Assembly: GCA_000149225.2 (NCBI GenBank)
Contig: CM000691.1
Coordinates: 744,001-808,000, forward strand
Length of the DNA stretch: 64,000 bases
Reading direction: 5' to 3'
Origin: Lachancea kluyveri NRRL Y-12651
Taxonomy: Eukaryota; Ascomycota; Saccharomycetes; Saccharomycetales; Saccharomycetaceae
A program made the position numbers and the translations under genes. The notes under the pieces were generated by a model, which saw only the letters and a program-made list of their open reading frames with translations, was not told the origin of the DNA and ran no database searches. Positions 18,183-28,830 of this stretch are shown piece by piece; within the stretch, counting starts at the first letter, position 1, and each line of letters opens with the position of its first letter.

Positions 18183-20850
18183 ACGTGCACAACGAGTATT
18201 TTTTTTGCCGGGTAACGAAGTAGTGAATCGGTTTGTGTTCCGGCTCGTACACAGATATACACACTTTTAACTAGGCTTCGTCTGAGGCGATACTCACTGT
18301 TAACCTGGTTTAGAAGAATGCCATATTCGTGTTTCATACGTCTCAAGAATATGAGAGCCACAGGTATCCCGAATATCTAAGATGCTAGCTATAATTATTA
18401 TATGATCAAATCTCTGCAGATGAATTTTAGGAAAACTCTCATACCGTGTATTTACTTTAGGATAGCATACTTTACTTTGAGGGCTTGAGCTCCTTAAAAC
18501 CTTGTCAAAACTTGTCAGAGATTTCAGCTTTTAAAGCCAACTCTATTCCAGACTGCTGGCAGATTCCAGAATCCAACTAATGCGCGAAGTTCCAGATATC
18601 CAAGGAGATGAAGCACGAAATTAATCGAGGCGTACCAGCAAGATCCATGCTGCACAGTACAAGCCTCGCGAACGGCAAAACTCAAAGAAGTCAACACTGG
18701 ATATGCTGGTTGAGAAAACGAGATCCCTACCGCTGTCCGATTCCCCGATAGCTGAGATCAAACACAACCATGGGGCTTATTTAACTATCATGCTTGTTAT
18801 AGAGGCGTTGCTGCCTTCCCGCGCCGTGGAATACACGAGTTGGAAGCTGCTTAGCAATGCGATGCCTGATTTTTCTTTGATTAAGTCCAGAAACACGATC
18901 CATGAAAAACTGAAACAACACTCAGGCTATTTTCGGGAGGCCCTCTTTCAACTTTTGAAAAACTCTACTTTCCCGAACATCCAACTAGGTATGTGGTCTG
19001 GTGGCAATGGTCGCTCACACCTGGCTATTTCTGCCTCATTCCCGCCAAACATTCTTGAGGAGCACAGAATGTCTGCTTTAGGGGACGTCAGAATCCTTTT
19101 AAACAACGATGGTAAGCCTGTGAATTGCCATCTGCTAGATTTCATAGACTTTAGCGACAAAAAGCACACACGTGAAAGGATTTGTGCTAAAGTCATTGAA
19201 GTTTTAAACGATTTTGGGATTCCGCACAAAGCCGCGAGTATCACAGTTGACAATGCCACAAACAACATCGACTTTCACTCTTACTTGACCAACACTCGCC
19301 TGAAAGTGGCCGGGGCTGGCGCTTTTGAACAGCTCGGCGGTGTCCGTTTAATCAGGTGTGCAAGTCACGTATTAAGCCTGCAGTTCCACCATATAGCAGA
19401 AGCTCTCATAGGCAATACCATCTTTGAAGAAGCTTTTAGCAAGATAACAAGACTCGCCGAAAAACTGAAACGACCCCCCCCCCCCCCCTTCCCCCATGTT
19501 GCGGCATTCCCTTAAGAAATTTAGATTGCCTTTGATCCCTCTGGAGCCAGAAACGAGGTGGATATCTAAGTGGAAACAGGTTAATGCTTTCCTGGAACAC
19601 CGCAAAGGCTATATGAACTGGTATGCAGCAATCAGCAACAGGTCCAAATTCTCTGCGGTCAAAAAACACAGCAACCTGTTTTTCTATGATCCTAAAGAAC
19701 TAGAGCTACTACAGTACTTTGTGGACTGTTGCTCTATTTTTGAAATACAGAACAAGCAGTTGCAAGACAGTCAAATCAACAATATTTCCAACGGGATGTC
19801 GATTTACTACGTCCTGGAAAACTACTACACACTCTGTGAGTACGCGCGTAATGGCGGAATAATTCTCGCTTCTTCTAACAATGTCTACAACTTTTCAGTG
19901 TTGAACGGTCCTTCCAACCTATCGGTGGAGGAAAAGCAAATCGTTCTCAATGCAATCCTGGTAGCTCGTCCTTGCTTTGAAGAATACCTCAACCATTTCA
20001 GAAAGAATCCACTCTACTACGTCGTCACTGCTCTGGATCCAACTTCAAAGTTTCAAGATTTTCATAACCCAATTAGTGAAGATGAAGCCAACCTAAAAAT
20101 CCGGGAAACCGACCGGTTCATAAATAGCTACTTGGAACGTTGCAACACTAATGTCGGTACAGTTTCTGACTCCAATACGGACCGTACGAGTACACCAGAG
20201 GGTAAGGCTTTGAAGTTCACCATAGTGAGGATAAACAACAACGGATATCCAGCCTCTGCTCACAATATCGAACAAAACGCGTCAAGCGAGTGGGATAGAT
20301 ACAAAAAAGGAAGGAATGATCCACAAAGGTTCACGCACAGATGCCATACAGTGATGGTACGATTACCACTTAGCATACCCAAACTCATTCAGGCTAGCAT
20401 TGGCATTACTGTACTCAAAAATAAGCACTAGCGGTATTGAAAGTATATTTTCCGTAGGCAGCAAGGTGTTACCCAAATATCGGAGAAGTTTGAGCAGCAA
20501 GAACGTCAAAAGCGTCATGTTGCTAAGAAACCACATCAAAAATTTTGGGTCATATGACAAGAAAGCAAAGCCGATGTCTTTGGCGATTTAGAACCACAAG
20601 AGTAATCTTTACACGTAAACTGTATATTTAACGTAGCGTATCACGTGTGATGTACCAAATTTTATCTTTTTTTTCAACTCCATGCGTTACTCCTCCATAC
20701 CGGACCAACAGCCACGACGACTCTGCCACATGATGACTGGTCTCAATCATGCAACCGTGCGACCGTGCGTATACTGATATTCTCACTCGTAACCTGGGTT
20801 TCGTAACCCGGTCACCAAAAAAATGAACCGGTTTAACTCATCGTGCACGT
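18183..20850 (+). mobile_element. Degenerate hAT-superfamily DNA transposon (candidate limits)
   Basis: About 2.7 kb in the MSK1-MLF3 gap holding a broken hAT transposase. Candidate imperfect terminal or subterminal inverted repeats: ACGTGCACAACGAGT at 18183-18197 matches the complement of 20836-20850 (13 of 15), and CCGGGTAACGAA at 18208-18219 matches the complement of 20800-20811 (11 of 12). Related AACCTGG motifs occur at 18291-18308 and 20782-20797. No convincing 8-bp target duplication was found, so the exact ends are uncertain. CCGGGTAA is also a Reb1 site, which could explain part of the symmetry. hAT families named Rover and Roamer are described in Saccharomycetaceae; I cannot say whether this belongs to either. 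Confidence 0.6.
18703..20591 (+). pseudogene. hAT transposase, frameshifted
   Basis: Three consecutive frames together give a hAT transposase: 18703-19515 (frame open from 18625), 19496-20431, and 20400-20591. Recognisable blocks are the catalytic-region segment with ITVDNATNN, the IRCASHVLSLQF block, LEPETRWISKW, and the C-terminal dimerisation region (LLYSKISTSGIESIFSVG, SLSSKNVKSVMLLRNH). A shift occurs at a run of 15 C residues (19474-19488, then TTCCCCC); a second lies at ~20370-20400. An N-terminal BED zinc finger is not evident. Most of the protein is otherwise readable, suggesting fairly recent decay; the C-run length could also be a sequencing artefact. Confidence 0.8.
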
Positions 20851-21586
20851 CCGCAAGAAAGAGGCAAGAGGAACCGAGGGGCAAACTGACGGACTACGGT
20901 CGGGCTAATAATCAGAGATAGTAAATGTTAATAACGTGTTTTCTTAGCTCTGTAGTTAAACAGGCATCAAGACGATAACGCAGTAAATTAATGATCATCA
21001 CATAAGCCACGTACGAAAGCTCAGACAGAGGATTCGAGAAGAGACAAGAAGAGGAGAGACGACGAAGCAACGGAATCCGACGGGAATGCACCATTGCCAT
21101 TTCTCTCTTCTCCAACGGACAACTGTCCATTGAGCCTAGAACACTACAGCTGTTGTTGTTCACCAGAAGACTGTATCTAGAAAAAACGAAAAGTAAACAG
21201 AAGAAGACAAGAAAGAGAAAGAAGTGAAAAGCCACTAGCAGCAGAATCTCTCCCACCATCCAACAACTCTTCTCTCCGTTGGGGGCTTCTGCTGGTGCAC
21301 GGGATGTGGCGTAGCAGCATCAGCAGCCGGTTTCGGGGTGTGTGGGTTAGTAGCACGTGATATCATTGAGAACGAGGCAGTTTGGCACGGTCCACCCCCC
21401 TCCGTTGCCACACCTTGACGTTGTCTGTTATGCCTCTGTCTGGCGTCCATTGATAAGGGGCAGAGTGTACTGCACCACGTTCTACTTCTGTCTTTACTGC
21501 CTTGGACCAGTACCATAATTCGCCACAGCATTTATTTAGCTCTCTTCCTCTAAACTAAGAAGATTAAGTACCGAACAGCAAAAGCC
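20851..21586. promoter_or_regulatory. MLF3/VHS2 upstream region
   Basis: About 740 bp between the candidate hAT right end and the MLF3 start. It holds CACGTG near 21355 (GCACGTGATATC), a GGGGTGTGTGGG block and purine-rich stretches. Minus-strand ORFs here have no recognisable product. Confidence 0.3.
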
Positions 21587-22813
21587 ATGGACCATCAACA
21601 GCAAGACGATCAGGAGCAAGACTACTTTCAGGATGCATACTCGGACAACTTACCTTCGCCGGCCCCTAGCGAGAGTTCGCTCATATTTGAGAGAAACGTA
21701 GAGGACCCTTACACACAAACTTATACAAATCCTAGTCACTGTCAGCTATGTGTGCCTTCTGCTACCTCTAGATCTGCGTCTTCTGCAAGTTTGTCTCAAC
21801 AGCTACAAAACTCTCCAACTGGCTGCAAGCATTCCAACCATCACAACTTAGAGAATCTTGTCGCTCCAGCCTTGGACGCCAGTGCTGCTCTGGTGACAGA
21901 AAAGGACACTAACTTGGATAACGTCGAGATGATCTACTCTCGCAGGCCTTCGACAATAGGCCTTGATATGGCTCTTGGAAGAACAAGGACCAACAGCCAT
22001 TCCAACCTTCCAGAACTTTCTCGTGCTACCACGGCGAGTGCCTCAACCACCATGGGTAGCGTCTCGGAGCGCCCTCGCGTGCTTCGTTACTATTCATACG
22101 CGGATATGCTGTCGGATGAGAACTCAAACCCAAGGAGACCCTCTATAACCCAGTCCCTGTCCTCTACTCTCTTGAGGCAGTCTCCTCCCATACAGAGAAG
22201 CAACTCGATGGTTCAACCTTCCTTTTCGAACCCTTTCATCATAACCACAAATTCTCCTCACAGACGTGACTCCAACTCCTCTAACATCATGCCTCCCTTG
22301 ACCGCCCCTCCTTGCAAGCGTTATTCAAATGCTTTCCTTTCCCGGTCCCCCACAAACCAATCCCAGAGATTTCCAAACTCTCCTCGTCTCACAGCTCAGA
22401 CAACAGCCATCTCTAAGAAGAAGAACAGCAAGTTCCACATCGAAAGCAGCAGCGGTAGTGAATGCTCTACCAGTGACGACGAGTCCGATTGTGAAATGAC
22501 CCATTCCCCGAACTCTCCATCTCTTCTTCCAGCGCCCTCCTCGGCTCTCTACACAAATTCGACCCCTGTCGCCAACGGTTTGAGGCTATCTCGTACCTCT
22601 ACACAAGGTAGCTTTAAAAAGTTACCTCCTCCTTACAAGTCGAGGACTTACTCAAATGCGAGCAGCATAAACCCCTTTATGAACCTCAGCAGAGGCTCTG
22701 TCTCTAGTGCCAACACCCAGAATATGGATGACCTGTTGTACGAGGAGGGTCTGCAAACCGGTAGTGTTGGTGAGATCTTGAGGAATAAGCTCACCAATAC
22801 CAGCGATATTTGA
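21587..22813 (+). CDS. MLF3: Mlf3/Vhs2 family serine-rich protein
   Basis: 408 aa (S. cerevisiae Mlf3 ~452, Vhs2 ~436). Very Ser/Thr/Pro/Asn-rich and probably disordered, with short conserved blocks (RVLRYYSYADMLSDE, FHIESSSGSECSTSDDESD, RTYSNASSINPFMN, a C-terminal VGEILRNKL). Mlf3 was found through leflunomide resistance; Vhs2 stabilises septin rings before anaphase. Both are phosphoproteins without a catalytic domain. Position between MSK1 and IMP4 matches MLF3 (YNL074C) and also the expected VHS2 slot (YIL135C), so this is the single pre-duplication ortholog. Confidence 0.88.
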   Translation: MDHQQQDDQEQDYFQDAYSDNLPSPAPSESSLIFERNVEDPYTQTYTNPSHCQLCVPSATSRSASSASLSQQLQNSPTGCKHSNHHNLENLVAPALDASAALVTEKDTNLDNVEMIYSRRPSTIGLDMALGRTRTNSHSNLPELSRATTASASTTMGSVSERPRVLRYYSYADMLSDENSNPRRPSITQSLSSTLLRQSPPIQRSNSMVQPSFSNPFIITTNSPHRRDSNSSNIMPPLTAPPCKRYSNAFLSRSPTNQSQRFPNSPRLTAQTTAISKKKNSKFHIESSSGSECSTSDDESDCEMTHSPNSPSLLPAPSSALYTNSTPVANGLRLSRTSTQGSFKKLPPPYKSRTYSNASSINPFMNLSRGSVSSANTQNMDDLLYEEGLQTGSVGEILRNKLTNTSDI

Positions 22814-22959
22814 ACGTGTTGCGATACAGACCACTCTTGCCCTCTCTGGTTCATCTCTGACCTTCACCGTTTACTTACTTCACTATACAACAATTTCATC
22901 AACAATATTCAACACCCAACTCAACAAGGACTATCCACGCCCAAGTAACTACGAGTGTC

Positions 22960-22990
<31 letters not shown>

Positions 22991-23384
22991 TCTTTTCTCT
23001 GTTCAATACCTCTTCTTATCTTCATCATCAGTTACAATCTTAACTCGCTCTTTTACGCATCGTTATTTCCCTTCGTTTTTTGTTTTTTTTTTTCCTTCTT
23101 TTTTACAATCCAAATTTGAAATAAGGTTAAAAGAAAAATGCTATATGGAAGAGAATGGATATTATTTAGTCAGACATGTTTACTTCCCTCCCTCCCCCTT
23201 TTCCTCCTCTTTTTTCCCCCCTTTATCATTGTTTTTTGTTCCCCCTCTTTTTGAAACTCTCCCTTTTAATATATATGTATATGTTATCGTTTTGCCTTTT
23301 GCCTTTTTCTTCTTCATACTCAAAATAACAGATTCGTTAATTTGCAATTTCTAAATATACATGTCGCTTATACATTCTCCACCT
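22814..23384. other. Convergent 3' region of MLF3 and IMP4
   Basis: 571 bp dominated by T and pyrimidine tracts (T runs at ~22961-22979 and ~23074-23092; CCTCCCCC runs at ~23185-23225). No gene seen; likely 3' UTRs and polyadenylation sequences. Confidence 0.5.
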
Positions 23385-24236
23385 TTACAAGTAATCCTTC
23401 CTGCTGGCAGTTCTGACGAACCTTCTCAATTGCCATTCAACGTCAGCATCCTTGTTTTCCAAAGTACCTAATCTCAATTCAAACAACCTCATTTCAAATC
23501 TAGGTCCAACCTCTGCTATCTCAACTCCTTCTCTAGTCCTTACATAGATATGCTGTCTGACACTGATGAAATCACCCTTGTTGGCAAACGTAATAACACG
23601 AGGCGAATCTTTCTTTGCACCAGCCGGAAACAAATGTTTCAAAACGGTTACAACACGCTGCCCTAGTGGTGTTGTAAAGTTGTCGAAAATCAAGTGTGGT
23701 GTCACTTCACTTTGGTTTCCTGCATTCATAATATCATGTCTCAACACCACGTTATGTAGTGTGAAATATGCCGTTGGTCCATGTGGGAAATGTGATACCG
23801 TTAATGACGTTGGGACACCTCTGTGCTCATGAAGAACCACCAGGTCACTTGTTCCAGATTTTTTGCATGCATCCACTAAGTTAGGCATAACGTAATTACC
23901 CCTGTTCAAACGGACTGCAGTAGGAAACAACAGTTTTATCTCTTTGGCAAATTGTGATAGTCTAGTGCTTGGATCTCTCGAAGTAGTTACAATTATTTTA
24001 GGATCGGCAATACCGCTCGTGGAACTGTATTCATCATCAACCTGTTCTTGTACAGTTTGATCATATTGGAAATCTTTTTGCAACTGTTCGTCGTCAGCAA
24101 CTTCTTTTGGTAATGGTTTTCCCTGTGCCAAAGCATGTTTAATCAGTTGACGTTTTTGCTCTAGTTGAGACTCTTGTAGCTCTTGTGCTTTACGGTACAG
24201 GTATTCCCTTCTTTCACGCGCTTGTCTTCTGAGCAT
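23385..24236 (-). CDS. IMP4: Imp4, U3 snoRNP protein
   Basis: 283 aa (S. cerevisiae 290 aa) and close to it throughout. The N-terminal basic helix ([20 protein letters not shown]) binds within the Mpp10-Imp3-Imp4 subcomplex. The Brix domain runs ~80-265 ([75 protein letters not shown]). Imp4 acts in the nucleolus in U3 pairing and 18S rRNA processing. A GATGAG (PAC-like) repeat and an AAAAATTTTT (RRPE-like) box lie just upstream. Confidence 0.97.
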   Translation of the reverse strand: MLRRQARERREYLYRKAQELQESQLEQKRQLIKHALAQGKPLPKEVADDEQLQKDFQYDQTVQEQVDDEYSSTSGIADPKIIVTTSRDPSTRLSQFAKEIKLLFPTAVRLNRGNYVMPNLVDACKKSGTSDLVVLHEHRGVPTSLTVSHFPHGPTAYFTLHNVVLRHDIMNAGNQSEVTPHLIFDNFTTPLGQRVVTVLKHLFPAGAKKDSPRVITFANKGDFISVRQHIYVRTREGVEIAEVGPRFEMRLFELRLGTLENKDADVEWQLRRFVRTASRKDYL

Positions 24237-24300
24237 ATCTGTGTTATCTTATGTTACTTTGTATCCCTCCTACTGTAGCGCTGCTCTTCTGTTCCGCCAT

Positions 24301-24330
24301 CTCATCTCATCTTTTTCTCAAAAATTTTTT
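24301..24330 (-). promoter_or_regulatory. PAC-like and RRPE-like boxes upstream of IMP4
   Basis: On the IMP4 sense strand, GATGAGATGAG (from CTCATCTCATC at 24301-24311) and AAAAATTTTT (~24320-24329) lie 65-95 bp upstream of the ATG. PAC (GATGAG core) and RRPE (AAAAATTTT core) are the standard pair in yeast ribosome-biogenesis promoters, which fits IMP4. An (ATA/ATT)n microsatellite follows at ~24358-24376. Confidence 0.55.
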
Positions 24331-24519
24331 CAAACAAAAATACAGAAGAAAAAAAAAATAATAATAATAATAATAAACGTTTCTTTTTGTGTCACAGGAT
24401 ACGACAATTATGTCCATTGGAAACTAGTGAGTGACTACGAGTTATTTACTTGGCTATATCACTATAATACAGGAGGAGGAAGGGGGAAATGACGATAGCC
24501 AAAGTGAGAGGAATAGGTG

Positions 24520-25728
24520 TTATAGGTCCCTTCTTGAAAAAGCCCTTGCAAAATTTTCTTCTTCGGAAATCTCCATTCTAGTCTTCAGAAAAGAGTTGTT
24601 CCTATTTTTTGATGGAATATTCATGGACTCTCTCCTCAGGCTTGCTGATGTATCACTTCCACTTCTTACTGTAGACCTAGCTAGCCTTTGTTGATGAATA
24701 TTATTGGGCAAAAACATGTGGGTAGACAAAGCAGTGGGCAAGATTGTCTGTGCTGTTGGAGGAGCATTAGATTCGTGGATATACCTTTGCTTTGTAGTTT
24801 CCGACACAATGCTGCTAAAGCTACCACTACGAGAACTGTCGCGGAAGAACAACTGTGGTGCAGTTGGTTGTAGTATGCTCGTTTTCCATGAACTTGGTGG
24901 CGTAACTGACCCCATAGCAGTGACGTTGCTGGTTTCCAATGTGGCATGCGTAATTTGTATTGGGATTTCAACCTGTTTGGTTTGTTGTTTATTCGGCTGT
25001 TGCGGTTGCTGCTGGTTTTGCTGATGCTGCGGTTGCTGCGGTTGCTGATGCTGTTTATGCTGGTGTTGCTGCTGGTGTTGCAGTTGCGGTTGTGGTTGCT
25101 GCTGGTGCTGGCTATGGTTCTGGTGTTTTTTATTCATCTCATTCAGGAAGAGACCACTTAGCAAACTTCTCTTAACATCATGTTTTTCAGTGCTACCAAA
25201 CGAGCCACTCATCCCACTGCTGCCCGAATGCGATGCTACTGGCATTGCATTGTTCTTACTAAACATCAACTCATCCCACTGTTTCTGGTAATATTGTTCC
25301 TCGTCATCATCATCGTATAACTCAGAGTCATCAGAAAGCGAATCCCAATCAGATTCCTCATCTTCACTGCTAAAGAAAACTTCTTTTGAAGCCGGAGGCT
25401 GTTGCTGAAATAGAGATTTATTGTTGGTGTTGTTACTAGTGGTACTGCTGTTGTTGTTTTTAAATAGTGTAGAGTTCTTGTTCTTGGCCAGTAGTGACTT
25501 GTCGGCGCGAGCAAATAATGATGTGTTATTCTTGGATCTTTCGTCGGTGATAGACGACAATGGCTTTTCACGGCTCGTATTCACATTGTTCAGGCCAGCA
25601 TTCTTGCCATTAGGTAACTGGCCAAATAGTGAGCTTTTGCTACCACCGGATTTGTTTTCGTCGGTTTCCTTCGAAGTAGGTGCCTTGCTGCTGAACAACG
25701 TTCCAACGTTCTGCCTTCTGTGTTGTTG

Positions 25729-25759
<31 letters not shown>

Positions 25760-26052
25760 TTTTGCTGTTGTTGCGTGCCGTTTTCTGGTGACGGAGTCTG
25801 GCCTATGTAAAACATCCTTCTTCCACTATCATTGCTTTTAGTGAGAGCAATGTCAGGTTCAAATCCGTTCACAATATTTTGTGGTGGTTTCTCCTCTTGT
25901 GCATTGGATTTAATGTGGCTGGTATTATCTGGTACGGCGTTCGAGCTTGGCAGATGAGGTGTGCCGGTCTCGGTAGGAGTTTTGTCTTGTTTCCTTCCCA
26001 AGCCACCATGTTTCTTGAGCTGCTGTTCCTGTTCAATACGCTGCTTTGACAA

Positions 26053-26086
<34 letters not shown>

Positions 26087-26496
26087 TTTTCAGGCTTGGG
26101 AGTATTCGACGAAAGTTTTAGGCTAGGAGCCATGGGTTGAACCTTGGCTTGCCGTACATGCTGGCTCTGATAAACGTGTGTGGTTTTTACCGGATTTACC
26201 ACATGGTATAGGTTTCTTACCCCGTCTCTTTTCTTGGATTTATTGACGTTGTGGTCCTTAAGCAGAGCCTTGTTGACTATTCTCCAACTAAGGTTATGAA
26301 GTCGTTCACCTTGTTCTAACGCCTTGCTGCTTTTGATCAATGAAGTATACAACTCCAGAGTATCGAAAAGATTTAAGTTTTCTGGTGTAAACAGGTTGGG
26401 TGCCACCTTAAGAAACTTGTGCTCTTTTGCTGGGACCTCTAGTACAATATCATGCTGCTTCGGCAGTGCTGTTGAAATTCGCTTGTCAATGTTCAT
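24520..26496 (-). CDS. MKS1: Mks1, retrograde and nitrogen signalling regulator
   Basis: 658 aa (S. cerevisiae 584 aa). The N-terminal block (FLKVAPNLFTPENLNLFDTLELY, GERLHNLSWRIVNKALLKDHN, KKRDGVRN) and the C-terminal block (ESNAPPTAQTILPTALSTHMFLPNNIHQQR, PSKNRNNSFLKTRMEISEEE) are strongly conserved, as is an acidic FFSSEDEESDWDS stretch and RRSLLSGLFLNEMN-like segment (here KRSLLSGLFLNEMN). Between them are long glutamine runs, a Thr run coded by (ACT)n near 26058-26085 and a His/Gln/Pro repeat, which explain the extra length. Mks1 is a cytoplasmic phosphoprotein that holds Rtg1/Rtg3 in check and is antagonised by Rtg2. Confidence 0.95.
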
Positions 26497-27135
26497 GCTT
26501 CTCAGCTTTTTTTTGTGCTATTTTTTTTTTTTTACAGTTATGTTTGTATTTGTTCCAGCAAGCCAGATAATGGATCTACCAATTGTTTATCTTGAATGGC
26601 TCAAATTTGCGGCAGGTGGGGCTAATTGTGTTATAACTTACAAGACTTTACCTTCTGCGCATCGGATCATTCCATCAAGGTTTATCCATCGGGTGTGTCA
26701 GGTCATGCCTTTTACGATACGACGGGCGGCCGCTAGTTTCTTTTTGATGCCTTTCACATCCCGTGGTCCGTCCACACGTACAAGATAAATTACAGATGAC
26801 CGACTCATTGGGCGCAAATTGAGGAGCTCAAGAGACCTTGATTGGGCCAGGTCAGATCAGGTCACGTACGCAGCTGATGAGCCCCTTTTCAAGTCTAAAT
26901 TAATTCATATACTGCCGTCGCTGTAGTACTTTTATCTCTTTTCTTGCTAGTTATCGCTATACAGTCCCATCGGAACAAACCGGAATGGGCTTCCTGTTCG
27001 ACGAGATACGTGATCGTTTCAAACGTTACATACTAAATAGAAATGCACAGGAGTTGAGAGGAGGGGAGAACCCGTACAAATCAAAACTAAAAAAATGAAG
27101 AAAAAATAAAACATCATTAAAAGAGACGCGTTCCA
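26497..27135. promoter_or_regulatory. MKS1 promoter / OM45 3' region
   Basis: 639 bp. A T tract at ~26520-26533 precedes MKS1, and CACGTA/TACGTG-type motifs occur around 26862 and 27008. No gene seen. Confidence 0.3.
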
Positions 27136-28830
27136 CTATTTGCTGTCTTCCTTTTTGTCCTTAACGTAGCTTTGGGCGCTGTTCAAGCCTTCTTTGGTCT
27201 TTGAGTGCAAAGTGTCCAAACCGCCCTTAGTTGTATGCAAGGCGTCGTCTGCGCTGCTCCAAAACTTGCCCGCAGCCTTGTCCTTCCATTGGGCTAGGGC
27301 TTCAGTTGCAGAGTTGTACTCCTTTTCAGCCTGTTCGTATTGTCTCTTGGCTTCTTGGTTTAACTCGTCCTTCTTTTCCTTACCGAAATTCCACCAGCTG
27401 GAACCAGATTCATCTAACTTTTTCTTGGCTTCGTCTAGCTTCTTCTTTGCCGCATCGACAGCTTGAGAACCGGCATCCTTGGTCTGTGCGACGAGGTCGG
27501 AACCGTCTCTTCCGTAGGAAGAACCAGAACGTCTCAATTCTTCGTATTCCTCCTGGGCAAGTTGAGATGCGGTTTCGCCCCAGCCCTCCAGAGCTTTAGC
27601 GGCTCTGGCGGCCAGTTTCTCGTCATCTCTGCCCTTGTGGGTGAACCAGCCTTCGTCTTTGATCTTTCTAAGCTCGTTCAACCTCTTCTGGGCTTCGCTA
27701 GGACCAATCTGTTTGTTTCTAACCAGCTCCTCCAACTCTTCCCTTGCCAACTGCTCAGCGGTCTCACCCCAGCCGGTGACACTTCTGGTGGCAACCCGAT
27801 CAACGTCTTGCTCACCGGTTTGGCCCTCGGAGCCAGTCACCCAGTTTAGGAACCCCTTTCTGCGGATTTCTTGGTCTTGCTGGTCCAACTTGTTAGACAA
27901 TTCGTTGAAGTTATCAGAGGCGTACTTGGAATACTCCGACGAGACCTCGTCTAGCTTTTTCTTGTACCCGTCCAGTTGGCTCTTGGCTTCGTCCACCTTT
28001 TTTTTCAATTCAGAATCCCCGGAGGAGAATACTCCCTTCTTGGAGTTGTTGAAGTCTTCCAAAACTTCGTTGTAGCGCTTGTTCGCCTTGTCGTATTCGC
28101 CAATGGCAACCGCCTTGGCCTTCTCGGCCTTGTTGAAGCCCCAGTTGAAAATAGACTCGCTTGTCGACTTTGCACTGGCGGTTGCGTCGTTGACCTTGTC
28201 ACCAGCGGTGGCGGCTGCGTCACTGATAGAGTTTTTGGCCGCCTCGACCTGGTCGGACGCCTTGTTCTTGGCGTCTGTGACATGGTATTCGACGGTTTCT
28301 TTGGCGTTCTCGCCGGTGCCAACAATAGCGGTTTTGATGCTTCCAACGTCGTCAAGTACACCCTGCTTGATGTTTTTCAGGTCTTCGGACACGTGGTTCT
28401 TGGCTCCTTGAGCCAGCTGTACCAGCTTGTTGGGTCTGTTTTCTTCTCTTGCTTCTTCAACTTGCGCATGCAAGGCAGCAGATCTTTCCAAATAGACATC
28501 TTGCTTGTCTTGGATGAAATCTTGCGCCTGGCCCAGCTTGTCGCCAATCCATCCGGCACCTTGGCCTTTGGTTTTCTCCAATTCTGACATCTTGGAAGTC
28601 AGTTTTTCATCGGCCGAAGACTTCCATGTGGACAGCTTGTCTTCTGCTGTGGTAGCCAGGTTGTCGACTTTGGAGCCGGCATCGCCACCTAATTTTTCAA
28701 ACTTGTCATTCTCATGACGGTGAGGGTAGGCCAAGTGTCCCTGTTGTTGTTTTTGTTGTAAACTGCGTTCATATAGAATATAGCCTGTAGCGACAGCGGC
28801 AGCGCTACCGAGTAATACTTTTGAGGACAT
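27136..28830 (-). CDS. OM45: Om45, mitochondrial outer-membrane protein (long form)
   Basis: 564 aa against 393 in S. cerevisiae. An N-terminal signal-anchor (residues ~4-20, VLLGSAAAVATGYILYE) is followed by a hydrophilic Lys/Glu/Ala-rich, likely helical body. Landmarks shared with yeast Om45 are IFNWGFNKAEKAKAVAIGEYD, FNELSNKLDQQ, two GWGETA(E/S)QLA(R/Q)EE(L/Y)EEL repeats at ~355-375 and ~415-435, EAQKRLNEL and the FWSS-containing end. The extra length is mainly an N-terminal segment of degenerate ~11-residue Lys/Ala-rich units resembling LEA/apolipoprotein-like amphipathic helices. Om45 is abundant, faces the intermembrane space and associates with porin. Its exact function is unknown. Confidence 0.93.
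   Translation of the reverse strand: MSSKVLLGSAAAVATGYILYERSLQQKQQQGHLAYPHRHENDKFEKLGGDAGSKVDNLATTAEDKLSTWKSSADEKLTSKMSELEKTKGQGAGWIGDKLGQAQDFIQDKQDVYLERSAALHAQVEEAREENRPNKLVQLAQGAKNHVSEDLKNIKQGVLDDVGSIKTAIVGTGENAKETVEYHVTDAKNKASDQVEAAKNSISDAAATAGDKVNDATASAKSTSESIFNWGFNKAEKAKAVAIGEYDKANKRYNEVLEDFNNSKKGVFSSGDSELKKKVDEAKSQLDGYKKKLDEVSSEYSKYASDNFNELSNKLDQQDQEIRRKGFLNWVTGSEGQTGEQDVDRVATRSVTGWGETAEQLAREELEELVRNKQIGPSEAQKRLNELRKIKDEGWFTHKGRDDEKLAARAAKALEGWGETASQLAQEEYEELRRSGSSYGRDGSDLVAQTKDAGSQAVDAAKKKLDEAKKKLDESGSSWWNFGKEKKDELNQEAKRQYEQAEKEYNSATEALAQWKDKAAGKFWSSADDALHTTKGGLDTLHSKTKEGLNSAQSYVKDKKEDSK

Noticed and set aside
21235-21531. 98-aa minus-strand ORF upstream of MLF3, with TACTAAC nearby
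   Set aside because: No family resemblance and no donor giving a sensible exon; treated as intergenic.
25421-25810. Cys-rich plus-strand ORF (129 aa) opposite MKS1
   Set aside because: The cysteine run is the complement of the CAG tract coding poly-Gln in MKS1.
27194-28717. Plus-strand ORFs opposite OM45 (up to 203 aa)
   Set aside because: Antisense shadows of a biased, repetitive coding sequence with no family resemblance.
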